Source: Rhodanobacter denitrificans (GTDB lineage: Bacteria; Pseudomonadota; Gammaproteobacteria; Xanthomonadales; Rhodanobacteraceae). From it: a DNA stretch of 64,000 nt. Shown here piece after piece: positions 11,454 to 20,204 of this stretch. The notes below the pieces were generated by a model. The model saw only the letters and a program-made list of their open reading frames with translations. It searched no databases and was not told the DNA's origin. Both the position numbers and the translations under genes were made by a program. How positions within the stretch are numbered: the first letter of the stretch is position 1; each line of letters begins with the position of its first letter. The stretch is taken from NCBI GenBank assembly GCA_017848855.1, contig JAFIHF010000032.1:248001-312000 (forward strand). The letters are read 5' to 3'.

Positions 11454-11718
11454 GAGCCTGTTTATGACCCCCAAGCACCCCGCGTTGTCATCGAATGGTC
11501 GTCAGGTGGTAGGGCGTGGCGCCGGCCTGCCTGGCTGGCAGGCCAAGCCGCGCGCTGCCGCATGGCGGCCATTCGATGACAACCCGCAGGGCCGGGCCTG
11601 TTTGCCCGCATCCCTGCGTCATCACTCAGTCGTGGACGGACGTCCACTCCTTCATTCTTCCTTGGCCTGCGCGCAAACAGTTCCCGGCGCGGGGTGCTTG
11701 GGGATCGTAAACAGGCTC
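11454..11718. mobile_element. 265-bp MITE-like non-coding element between nuoL and nuoM
   Basis: The sequence has 31-bp terminal inverted repeats at 11454-11484 and 11688-11718 with only two mismatches; the tips read GAGCCTGTTTA. Nested inverted repeats lie inside: GTTGTCATCGAATGG near 11484 against CCATTCGATGACAAC near 11569, GCCTGTTTGC near 11596 against GCGCAAACAG at 11671-11680, and GTGGAC/GTCCAC near 11632-11646. The flanks are TGA and TAA, both fitting a TNA target pattern. No credible protein is encoded. The tips resemble IS5-type ends, which is inference from memory. A non-autonomous transposon derivative is the best reading. Confidence 0.8.
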
Positions 11719-11735
11719 TAAGGAAGCAAGCACTC

Positions 11736-13244
11736 ATGTTCAATCACTTGCTCAGCCTGCTGATCTGGCTGCCCATCGCCGGCGCGGTGCCGGTGCTGAT
11801 GGCCGGTTCGGCCCGTCCGAACCTGGCGCGCTGGCTCGCGCTGCTGTTCATGGTGCTCACCTTCGTGGCGAGCCTGTTCCTGTTGCCGCAGTACGACGCC
11901 GCACGGGGCGGCATGCAGCTGGCCGAGAGCCACCTGTGGATCGCCTCGCTGAACGTGCACTACGGCCTCGCCGCGGACGGCATCTCGATCGCGCTGATCC
12001 TGCTCACCACCATCGTCGGCATCCTCGTGGTGGTCGGCGCGTGGGAGGTGATCCAGAACAAGACGCACCAGTACATGGCCGCGATGCTGGCGCTCGAAGG
12101 CCTGATGATCGGCGTGTTCTGCGCCACCGACGCCTTGCTGTTCTACGTGTTCTTCGAGGCGATGCTGATCCCGATGTTCATCCTGATCGGCGTCTGGGGC
12201 GGCCCGCGGCGCGTGTACGCCACGCTGAAGTTCTTCATCTACACCTTCCTCGGCTCGATCTTCATGCTGATCGCGCTGCTGTACCTGTACCACAAGGCCG
12301 GCACGTTCGACCTGCGCACGCTGGCGGCGCTGCCGCTGACGTTCACCGAGCAGGCGTGGGTGTTCTTCGCGTTCCTGCTCGCGTTCGCGATCAAGGTGCC
12401 GATGGTGCCGGTGCACACCTGGCTGCCGGACGCCCACGTGGAGGCGCCGACCGGCGGCTCGGTGGTGCTGGCGGCGGTGATGCTGAAGGTCGGCACCTAC
12501 GGCATGCTGCGCTTCATCCTGCCGATCGTGCCGGACGCCGGCACGCACTTCACCTGGCTGGTGGTGGTGCTGAGCCTGATCGCGATCGTCTACATCGGCT
12601 ACGTGGCGCTGGTGCAGGAGGACATGAAGAAGCTGGTGGCGTACTCGTCCATCGCGCACATGGGCTTCGTCACCCTGGGCATCTTCATCGCCTTCCTGCT
12701 GACGCGCCAGCTCGGCAACGTCGATGCGGCCCGGCTGGGCATGCAGGGCGCGATGGTGCAGATGATCTCGCACGGCTTCGTCTCCGGCGCGATGTTCACC
12801 TGCATCGGCGTGATGTACGACCGCCTGCACACGCGCCTGATCAAGGACTACGGCGGCCTGATCAACGTGATGCCGTGGTTCGGCTTCTTCTACGTGCTGT
12901 TCGCGATGGCGAACTGCGGCCTGCCGGGCACCAGCGGCTTCGTGGGCGAGTTCATGGTGATCCTGGCCAGCTTCAGCGCCAACCCGTGGATCGCGCTGTT
13001 CGCCGCGTTCACCCTGATCATCGGCGCGGGCTACACGCTGTGGCTGGTCAAGCGCGTGCTGTGGGGCGAGATCCACAACCCGCACGTGGCCGAGATGAAG
13101 GACATCAGCGGCCGCGAGACCTTCGTGCTCGGCGCGTTCGCCGCGCTGGTGCTGGCGCTGGGCATCTGGCCGGAGCCGCTGGTCCACCTGATGGACAGCT
13201 CGGTGACGCAGCTGGTGCAGCAGCTGGCCATCCACAAGATCTGA
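11736..13244 (+). CDS. nuoM: NADH-quinone oxidoreductase subunit M (antiporter-like)
   Basis: NuoM is the second antiporter-like proton pump of the membrane arm. The 502-residue protein contains the FAIKVPMVPVHTWLPDAHVEAP motif region (split by register as FAIKVPMVPVHTWLP and DAHVEAPTGGSV) and the conserved FFEAMLIPMF glutamate segment. I start at ATG 11736 (MFNHLLSLLIWLP), preceded by AGGAAG at 11720-11725. The frame is open upstream to 11694, but that part is the terminal repeat of the MITE-like element. Confidence 0.97.
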   Translation: MFNHLLSLLIWLPIAGAVPVLMAGSARPNLARWLALLFMVLTFVASLFLLPQYDAARGGMQLAESHLWIASLNVHYGLAADGISIALILLTTIVGILVVVGAWEVIQNKTHQYMAAMLALEGLMIGVFCATDALLFYVFFEAMLIPMFILIGVWGGPRRVYATLKFFIYTFLGSIFMLIALLYLYHKAGTFDLRTLAALPLTFTEQAWVFFAFLLAFAIKVPMVPVHTWLPDAHVEAPTGGSVVLAAVMLKVGTYGMLRFILPIVPDAGTHFTWLVVVLSLIAIVYIGYVALVQEDMKKLVAYSSIAHMGFVTLGIFIAFLLTRQLGNVDAARLGMQGAMVQMISHGFVSGAMFTCIGVMYDRLHTRLIKDYGGLINVMPWFGFFYVLFAMANCGLPGTSGFVGEFMVILASFSANPWIALFAAFTLIIGAGYTLWLVKRVLWGEIHNPHVAEMKDISGRETFVLGAFAALVLALGIWPEPLVHLMDSSVTQLVQQLAIHKI

Positions 13245-13256
13245 TCGAGAGCGACC

Positions 13257-14699
13257 ATGCCGACTTTGAACGACATCCTGGTCCTGCTGCCGGAGTTCTA
13301 CCTGGTGGCGGCGGCGTGCTTGCTGTTGCTGCTGGACGCCTTCATGAAGCCGGAGCAGCGCGGCACGCTGCACTGGATCTCCATCGTGGTGCTGCTGGTG
13401 GCCACCTATCTGGTGATCGCGGGCCAGCCCGACGTCACCGTGACCGCGTTCGGCGACATGTTCGTGCGCGACCAGACTTCCGAAATCCTCAAGGTGTTCG
13501 CGCTGCTGTGCACCGTGCTGGTGTTCGTCTACGCGCGGCCGTACCTGCTCGACCGCAAGCTGTTCGTGGGCGAGTTCTACACGCTGATGATCTTCGCCAC
13601 GCTCGGCGTGATGCTGCTGGTCTCGGCCGGCAACCTGGTGATGGTCTACCTGGGGCTGGAGCTGCTGACGCTGTCGTCCTATGCGCTGGTGGCGCTGAAC
13701 CGCGACTCGCCGCTGTCCTCGGAGGCGGCGATCAAGTACTTCGTGCTGGGCGCGCTGTCCTCGGGCATGCTGCTGTACGGCATGTCGATGGTGTACGGCG
13801 CCACCGGCACGCTGGACCTGGCCCAGCTGCACGCCGCGGTGCCGCAGAGCGCGATGCCGCACCTGCTGGTGTTCGGCCTGATCTTCATGCTGGTGGGCAT
13901 CGCCTTCAAGCTGGGCGCGGCGCCGTTCCACATGTGGATCCCGGACGTCTACCAGGGCGCCTCCACGCCGGTCACCACCTTCATCGCGTCGAGCTCCAAG
14001 CTGGCCGCATTCGGCATGGCCTGGCGCCTGCTGGAGACCGGGCTGGGCGACCTGTCGCAGCACTGGCAGCTGATGCTGGCGGTGATCTCGGTGCTGTCGA
14101 TGGCGATCGGCAACCTGGTCGCGATCGTGCAGAGCAACCTCAAGCGCATGCTGGCCTACTCGACCATCTCGCACATGGGCTACCTGCTGATGGGCCTGGT
14201 CAACGCGGGGCCGGAAGGCTACGCCTCGGCGATGTTCTACGCGATCTGCTACGCGCTGATGAGCACGGTGGCGTTCGGCGTGATCCTGGGGCTGGCCCGT
14301 GCGGGCTTCGAGTGCGAGGAGATCGCCGACCTGAAGGGTCTGAACCAGCGTTCGCCGTGGTTCGCCGCGCTGATGGCGTTGGCGATGTTCTCGCTGGCCG
14401 GCGTGCCGCCGCTGTTCGGCTTCTACGCGAAGTACCTGGTGCTGCAGGCGGCGATCGACGCGCACATGCTGTGGCTGGCGCTGGCCGGCGCGGTGTTCGC
14501 GATCGTCGGCCTGTACTACTACCTGCACGTGGTCAAGGTGATGTACTTCGACAAGCCGGTCGAAGGCGGCGCCGAGCAGTCCGCGCCCGACATGTCGATG
14601 CGCGTGGTGCTGTCGCTCAACGCGCTGGCGCTGCTGGTGCTGGGCGTGTACTGGGGGCCGCTGCTGGGCTGGTGCCGCCACTCGTTCGGCCTCGGCTGA
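13257..14699 (+). CDS. nuoN: NADH-quinone oxidoreductase subunit N (antiporter-like)
   Basis: NuoN is the third antiporter-like subunit and the last gene of the operon. The 480-residue polytopic protein carries the conserved glutamate helix YLGLELLTLSSYALVA and the FKLGAAPFHMWIPDVYQGA signature. ATG at 13257 is 12 bases after nuoM. The stop at 14697-14699 is followed by 85 bp before the tRNA gene, with no strong intrinsic terminator visible in that stretch. Confidence 0.98.
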   Translation: MPTLNDILVLLPEFYLVAAACLLLLLDAFMKPEQRGTLHWISIVVLLVATYLVIAGQPDVTVTAFGDMFVRDQTSEILKVFALLCTVLVFVYARPYLLDRKLFVGEFYTLMIFATLGVMLLVSAGNLVMVYLGLELLTLSSYALVALNRDSPLSSEAAIKYFVLGALSSGMLLYGMSMVYGATGTLDLAQLHAAVPQSAMPHLLVFGLIFMLVGIAFKLGAAPFHMWIPDVYQGASTPVTTFIASSSKLAAFGMAWRLLETGLGDLSQHWQLMLAVISVLSMAIGNLVAIVQSNLKRMLAYSTISHMGYLLMGLVNAGPEGYASAMFYAICYALMSTVAFGVILGLARAGFECEEIADLKGLNQRSPWFAALMALAMFSLAGVPPLFGFYAKYLVLQAAIDAHMLWLALAGAVFAIVGLYYYLHVVKVMYFDKPVEGGAEQSAPDMSMRVVLSLNALALLVLGVYWGPLLGWCRHSFGLG

Positions 14700-14742
14700 A
14701 GCTTTCCATCGAAGGATTCGATCGAAAGTTGGTTGGCGAGGC

Positions 14743-14771
14743 TTGCAGTCAATGACGAGCCTCGCTACAAT
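14743..14771 (+). promoter_or_regulatory. Sigma-70-type promoter of the initiator tRNA
   Basis: TTGCAG at 14743-14748 and TACAAT at 14766-14771 are separated by exactly 17 bp. The tRNA begins 13 bases past the -10 box, as expected for a tRNA promoter. The spacer contains one arm of a GCGAGGCT/AGCCTCGC inverted repeat. Confidence 0.8.
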
Positions 14772-14784
14772 CTCCAAACTCTGA

Positions 14785-14861
14785 TGCGGGGTGGAGCAGT
14801 CTGGCAGCTCGTCGGGCTCATAACCCGAAGGTCGCAGGTTCGAATCCTGCCCCCGCTACCA
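14785..14861 (+). tRNA. tRNA-fMet (initiator), anticodon CAT
   Basis: A 77-nt cloverleaf folds cleanly. The acceptor pairs 2-7 with 66-71 (GCGGGG/CCCCGC), the anticodon stem has the three G:C pairs GGG/CCC diagnostic of initiators around CTCATAA, the T-arm is GCAGG TTCGAAT CCTGC, and CCA is encoded. Position 1 is T and position 72 is T, so the first acceptor pair is unpaired as initiators require, though it is T-T and not the C-A of E. coli. The location between nuoN and rimP matches the metY-rimP-nusA arrangement. Confidence 0.95.
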
Positions 14862-14877
14862 AGTTGATCTTCGATGC

Positions 14878-14901
14878 GGCGACCTCTGCGAAGAGGTCGC
14901 C
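14878..14901 (+). terminator. Intrinsic terminator after tRNA-fMet
   Basis: GGCGACCTCT and AGAGGTCGCC form a perfect 10-bp stem with a GCGA loop at 14878-14901. It is followed by GTTTTCGTTT. It lies 17 bases after the tRNA CCA end. Confidence 0.85.
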
Positions 14902-15021
14902 GTTTTCGTTTGCGCGCGTGGCTTGTCCCTGCGCAGCTGCGCGTGTCGATTTGCCGCGCATGCGCGGCAGGCCCGCGTGCATGGCGCATGGCATCATGCG
15001 GCCAGCCACTCAGGGATCGAC

Positions 15022-15405
15022 ATGTTCCGCAGACGCGCCCACCGCAAGTTTGTCGCATGGTTCGCCATGCTGGCGATCGGCTTGCTGGCGACGGCGCCCA
15101 CGGTCTCCCGGCTCGTGGCTGCCGCCACCGCCACGGCCGACATCGGCTGCGTCGAACACAGCCACGCAGGGCAGGGCGAGCGCAAGGATCACGGCCATGC
15201 CGATGCGCTCGATGCCTGCGGCTATTGCACGCTGGCCGCGCACGGCGCGGCGCTCTGCGACGCCATCGCGTACACGGTGCCGGCGGTGCCGGCGGCGCCG
15301 CTGGCGGTGCCGGTGGATCGCCGCGAGGTCGTCGTCGCCGCCGTCCGCCGCCTGGGCGCGCGCGGCCCGCCTGCTGCGGACCTGAGCGCTCCCGCGCTCG
15401 CCTGA
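15022..15405 (+). CDS. DUF2946 family protein (copper-associated, membrane-anchored)
   Basis: The 127-residue protein starts MFRRRAHRKFVAWFAMLAIG, giving one N-terminal hydrophobic segment that may be a signal anchor. A His/Cys-rich patch follows (HSHAGQGERKDHGHADALDACGYC), ending in a CxxC. This layout is typical of the DUF2946 family, whose members are often found beside TonB-dependent copper receptors, as here (oprC starts 145 bp downstream). A periplasmic metal-binding or copper-handling role is inference. The frame is open upstream to 14923, but that reaches back to just past the tRNA terminator. Confidence 0.75.
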   Translation: MFRRRAHRKFVAWFAMLAIGLLATAPTVSRLVAAATATADIGCVEHSHAGQGERKDHGHADALDACGYCTLAAHGAALCDAIAYTVPAVPAAPLAVPVDRREVVVAAVRRLGARGPPAADLSAPALA

Positions 15406-15550
15406 GCGCGCAGCGCTCCCGCTTCCTTCCCGAACGGCTTCTTTCCCGACTCCCCGCGCAGTCGGCCCGTGCGCATGCGCCAGGCATTGCCGGCGCCTGC
15501 CTGCATGGCCGCGCCTGTCGGCTGCGCCTTGCAACAAGGACACCTTCGTC

Positions 15551-17617
15551 ATGACCCTGACTTTTTCCCGCGCCGCCACGGCGCGCCGCGCGCTGGCGCT
15601 TGCCGTGACCCTGGCGCTGTCCGGCGTCGCCCACGCCGGGGACGCCGCCGCCGCCACGACGCTGGCTCCCGTGGTGGTGACCGCCACCATGCAGGACAGC
15701 CCGCTCACCGTGACCGCCGATCCGAAGCAGCCGCGCCAGCCGGTGCCGGCCAGCGACGGCGCCGATTTCCTGAAGAGCATCCCCGGCTTCTCCACCATCC
15801 GCAAAGGCGGCAGCAACGGCGATCCGCAGCTGCGCGGCATGAGCGGCTCGCGGCTGAACATCCTCGTCGACGGCGGCATGCTGGCCGGCGGCTGCCCGTC
15901 GCGCATGGATCCGCCCACTGCGTACATCGCGCCGCAGCTCTACGACCGCGTCACCATCGTCAAGGGACCGGAGACGGTGCTGTACGGCCCCGGCAATTCT
16001 GCCGGCGTGGTGCTGTTCGACCGCGAATTCGCGCGCTACACGCAGCGCAGCTACGAAGGCGAGGCCAGCCTGCTGTTCGGCTCCGCGGGCCGCAACGACC
16101 AGAACCTCGACCTGCGCGCGGGCGGCCCGGCCGGCTACCTCGGCCTGAGCGCGAACCACACTCATGCGCAGGACTACGCCGACGGCGACGGCCGGCGCGT
16201 GCATTCGCGCTACGAGCGCTGGAACGCGGACGCCACGCTCGGCTGGACGCCGGGCGAGGATACGCGGCTGGAGCTCGCCGTCGGCAAGGGCGACGGTCAG
16301 GCGGCCTATGCCTTCAGCGGCATGGACGGCGCGCAGTTCCTGCGCGAGAGCGCGGCGCTGAAGTGGACGCAGGAGCATCTCGGCACGCACTGGGAGAAGC
16401 TGGAGGTGCAGGCGTACACGAACTACGCCGACCACGTGATGGACAACTACACGCTGCGCCGCCCCGACCCGGCCAGCATGATGCCGATGGCGATGGCTTC
16501 GGAAGTGGCGCGGCGCACCTCCGGCGGGCGCGTGGCGGGCAGCTGGAGCTGGGGCGAGGTACTGGAACTGCAGGCCGGCCTGGACGGCTCCTCCAGCGTG
16601 CATACCGGCCGCATGGGCGGACCCGCGGGCAGCAGGATGGGCTATTACAAGGATCAGCCGCGCACGCGCGATGCGCGCATGCAGGACGTGGGCCTGTTTG
16701 CCGAGGCGCGCTGGGCGTTCGGCGGGGCGCAGCGGCTGGTGTCGGGCGCACGCGTCGACCGTGCGCAGGTGCGCGGTTATGCATTGAAGGTCGGCGGCGG
16801 CATGGGCATGCCGACGGCGCGGGTGGCCGCCAGCCGCGTCGCCACGCTGCCGGCCGGCTTCCTGCGCTACGAGCGCGACCTGTCGGCGCTGCCCGCGACC
16901 TTCTATGCGGGCATCGGCCAGGTCGAGCGCTTCCCCGATTACTGGGAGCTGTTCGGCCGCCACGCGGCCGGCACGCTGGCGGGCTTCCGTTCCTTGCAGC
17001 CCGAGCGCACCACGCAGCTGGACATCGGCCTGCAGTACCACAGCGAACGCGCCAAGGCCTGGGTTTCGGCCTACGGCGGGCAGGTGCACGATTTCATCCT
17101 GATGCGCTACCCGACGATGCCGATGGCCCCCGGCGAGGCTGCGAACGTGCAGGCGCGCATCGCCGGCGGCGAAGCCGGCGCGAGCTATACGATCAGCCGG
17201 CATTGGAAGGCGGACGCCACGCTGGCCTATGCCTGGGGCGTGAACCGCACGGAAGGCCGACCGCTGCCGCAGCTGCCGCCGCTGGAGGCGCGTTTCGGGC
17301 TGGGTTACGAAACCGCCGACTGGTCGTTCGGCGCGCTGTGGCGGCTGGCGGCGGCGCAGCGCCGCGTGGCCCGCGGCGAAGGCAACATCGTCGGCCAGGA
17401 CCTGGGGCCCAGCGCCGGCTTCGGCGTGTTCTCGCTCAACGGCGCCTATCGCATCGACCGCCGCTTCACGCTCAGCGCCGGCATCGACAACCTGTTCGAC
17501 AAGACCTATGCCGAGCACGTGAACGCGGCCAACGCGGGCTTGGCCGGCTACGTCAACACCACGCGCGTGAACGAGCCCGGGCGCACGCTGTGGATCAAGC
17601 TCGACGCCCGCTTGTAA
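15551..17617 (+). CDS. oprC: TonB-dependent copper receptor, OprC/NosA type
   Basis: This outer-membrane receptor is predicted to bind copper and import it with TonB energy. The 688-residue precursor has a signal peptide (ALSGVAHA then GD), a TonB box region (LAPVVVTATMQDS), a plug domain, and the family-specific GGMLAGGCPSRMDPPTAYI segment near residue 115 followed by VKGPETVLYGPGNSAG. It ends in the barrel terminus LWIKLDARL. Methionine clusters (SMMPMAMAS, GGGMGMP, MRYPTMPMAP) fit copper coordination. With the DUF2946 gene it separates tRNA-fMet from rimP. Confidence 0.92.
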   Translation: MTLTFSRAATARRALALAVTLALSGVAHAGDAAAATTLAPVVVTATMQDSPLTVTADPKQPRQPVPASDGADFLKSIPGFSTIRKGGSNGDPQLRGMSGSRLNILVDGGMLAGGCPSRMDPPTAYIAPQLYDRVTIVKGPETVLYGPGNSAGVVLFDREFARYTQRSYEGEASLLFGSAGRNDQNLDLRAGGPAGYLGLSANHTHAQDYADGDGRRVHSRYERWNADATLGWTPGEDTRLELAVGKGDGQAAYAFSGMDGAQFLRESAALKWTQEHLGTHWEKLEVQAYTNYADHVMDNYTLRRPDPASMMPMAMASEVARRTSGGRVAGSWSWGEVLELQAGLDGSSSVHTGRMGGPAGSRMGYYKDQPRTRDARMQDVGLFAEARWAFGGAQRLVSGARVDRAQVRGYALKVGGGMGMPTARVAASRVATLPAGFLRYERDLSALPATFYAGIGQVERFPDYWELFGRHAAGTLAGFRSLQPERTTQLDIGLQYHSERAKAWVSAYGGQVHDFILMRYPTMPMAPGEAANVQARIAGGEAGASYTISRHWKADATLAYAWGVNRTEGRPLPQLPPLEARFGLGYETADWSFGALWRLAAAQRRVARGEGNIVGQDLGPSAGFGVFSLNGAYRIDRRFTLSAGIDNLFDKTYAEHVNAANAGLAGYVNTTRVNEPGRTLWIKLDARL

Positions 17618-18451
<834 letters not shown>

Positions 18452-18572
18452 GGCGTTTCGTTTCATATAGGCGTGCGATCATGGACGGTCGCAGCACGAA
18501 TTCTTGATCTTCGCGATCATGGATGAGCGCAAAAACAACGGCGCGCCGCCCGGCGCCCATGGAGTTGCTGCA

Positions 18573-20078
18573 ATGAGCAAAGAACTTTTGCTGGTGGTCG
18601 ACGCGGTTGCCAACGAGAAGGGCGTGCCGCGCGAGGTGATCTTCGAGGCGATGGAGGCCGCGCTGGCCTCGGCCGCCAAGAAGCGCTACCCCGACGAGGA
18701 GCCGGACATCCGCGTCTCCATCGACCACGACACCGGCGAGTACGAGACCTTCCGCCGCTGGGAAATCATCGCCGACGACGGCGAGATGGAGTCGCCGTAC
18801 TACCAGCTGCGCCTGATGGACGCGCTGGACGAGCGCGCCGACGCCAAGGTCGGCGAGTACATCGAGACGCAGATCGAGAACGCCGAGTTCGGCCGCATCG
18901 CGGCGCAGGCGGCCAAGCAGGTGATCGTGCAGCGCGTGCGCGAGGCCGAGCGCCAGCAGGTGGTGGACGCCTACAAGGACCGCGTGGGCGAGCTGATCAC
19001 CGGCATCGTCAAGCGCGTCGAGCGCGGCAACGTCTATCTCGACCTGGGCGGCAACGCCGAGGCGATCATCCCGCGCGACAAGACCATCCCGCGCGAGTCG
19101 GTGCGCGTGGGCGACCGCGTGCGCGGCTACCTGTACGAGGTGAAGTCCGAGGTGCGCGGGCCGCAGCTGTTCGTGTCGCGCGCCGCGCCGGAATTCATGA
19201 TCGAGCTGTTCAAGCTGGAAGTGCCGGAAGTCGGCCAGGGCCTGGTGGAGATCAAGGGCTGCGCCCGCGACCCGGGCGACCGCGCCAAGATCGCGGTGGT
19301 GGCGCACGACAGCCGCACCGATCCGATCGGCGCCTGCATCGGCATGCGCGGCTCGCGCGTGCAGGCGGTGTCCAACGACCTCAACGGCGAGCGCGTGGAC
19401 ATCATCCTGTGGCACGAGAACCAGGCCCAGTTCGTCATCAACGCGATGGCGCCGGCCGAGGTGCAGTCCATCATCATGGACGAGGACAAGCACTCGATGG
19501 ACATCGCGGTGGCCGAGGACAAGCTGTCCCAGGCGATCGGCCGCGGCGGCCAGAACGTGCGCCTCGCCAGCAAGCTCACCGGCTGGCAGCTCAACGTGAT
19601 GACCCAGGACCAGGTTGCCGCGAAGAGCGAGGCCGAGCAGGAGGCCGCGCGCGCGCTGTTCATGGAGAAGCTCGAGGTGGACCAGGAGATCGCGAACATC
19701 CTGGTGCAGGAAGGCTTCTCCAGCGTCGAGGAAATCGCCTACGTGCCCAGCGCCGAGCTGCTGGCGGTGGAAGGCTTCGACGAGGACATCGTCGAGGAGC
19801 TGCGTGCCCGCGCCCGCGACGCGCTGCTCACCGAGGCGCTGGCGGTCGAGGAGACCATCGACGAGCACCAGCCCAGCGAAGAGCTGCTGGCGCTGAACGG
19901 CATGGACGAAACCACGGCCTATGCGCTGGCGGCCCGCGGCGTGGTCACGGTGGACGACCTCGCCGACCAGGCGGTGGACGACCTGATCGACATCGAGGGC
20001 ATGACCGAGGAGCGTGCCGCGGCGCTGATCATGGCGGCGCGCGCGCCGATGATCGAACAACTGGAGAAGGGCGGCTAA
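18573..20078 (+). CDS. nusA: Transcription termination/antitermination factor NusA
   Basis: NusA binds RNA polymerase and modulates pausing, termination and antitermination. The 501-residue protein has an N-terminal domain ([18 protein letters not shown]), an S1 domain near residues 135-200 ([17 protein letters not shown]), two KH domains ([27 protein letters not shown]) and two C-terminal acidic helix-hairpin repeats. The start at 18573 is preceded by GGAG at 18559-18562. Open frame further upstream ([12 protein letters not shown]...) is not conserved NusA sequence. Confidence 0.97.
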   Translation: MSKELLLVVDAVANEKGVPREVIFEAMEAALASAAKKRYPDEEPDIRVSIDHDTGEYETFRRWEIIADDGEMESPYYQLRLMDALDERADAKVGEYIETQIENAEFGRIAAQAAKQVIVQRVREAERQQVVDAYKDRVGELITGIVKRVERGNVYLDLGGNAEAIIPRDKTIPRESVRVGDRVRGYLYEVKSEVRGPQLFVSRAAPEFMIELFKLEVPEVGQGLVEIKGCARDPGDRAKIAVVAHDSRTDPIGACIGMRGSRVQAVSNDLNGERVDIILWHENQAQFVINAMAPAEVQSIIMDEDKHSMDIAVAEDKLSQAIGRGGQNVRLASKLTGWQLNVMTQDQVAAKSEAEQEAARALFMEKLEVDQEIANILVQEGFSSVEEIAYVPSAELLAVEGFDEDIVEELRARARDALLTEALAVEETIDEHQPSEELLALNGMDETTAYALAARGVVTVDDLADQAVDDLIDIEGMTEERAAALIMAARAPMIEQLEKGG

Positions 20079-20204
20079 CCGCGAACGGCCGCGCCCGGGA
20101 CGGGCGCGCCGAGGGAGGCCGCAGGCCTTCCACCAGGGACGGCGGTGTACGTGCAGGCCAGGCCGCACGGACGACAAGCGCGGGAACGGCGGAGAAAGAA
20201 CACG

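Noticed and set aside
11410..11721. A possible small protein inside the nuoL/nuoM gap
   Set aside because: The codons are the MITE-like palindrome read as protein; there is no ribosome site or conserved sequence.
11718..14777. A 1019-codon open frame on the minus strand over nuoM and nuoN
   Set aside because: It is rich in His, Arg, Gln and Asp, has no family signature, and lies antisense to two certain genes. High-GC codon use makes long antisense frames stay open by chance. The same applies to minus-strand frames at 18195-23183 and 25149-29633.
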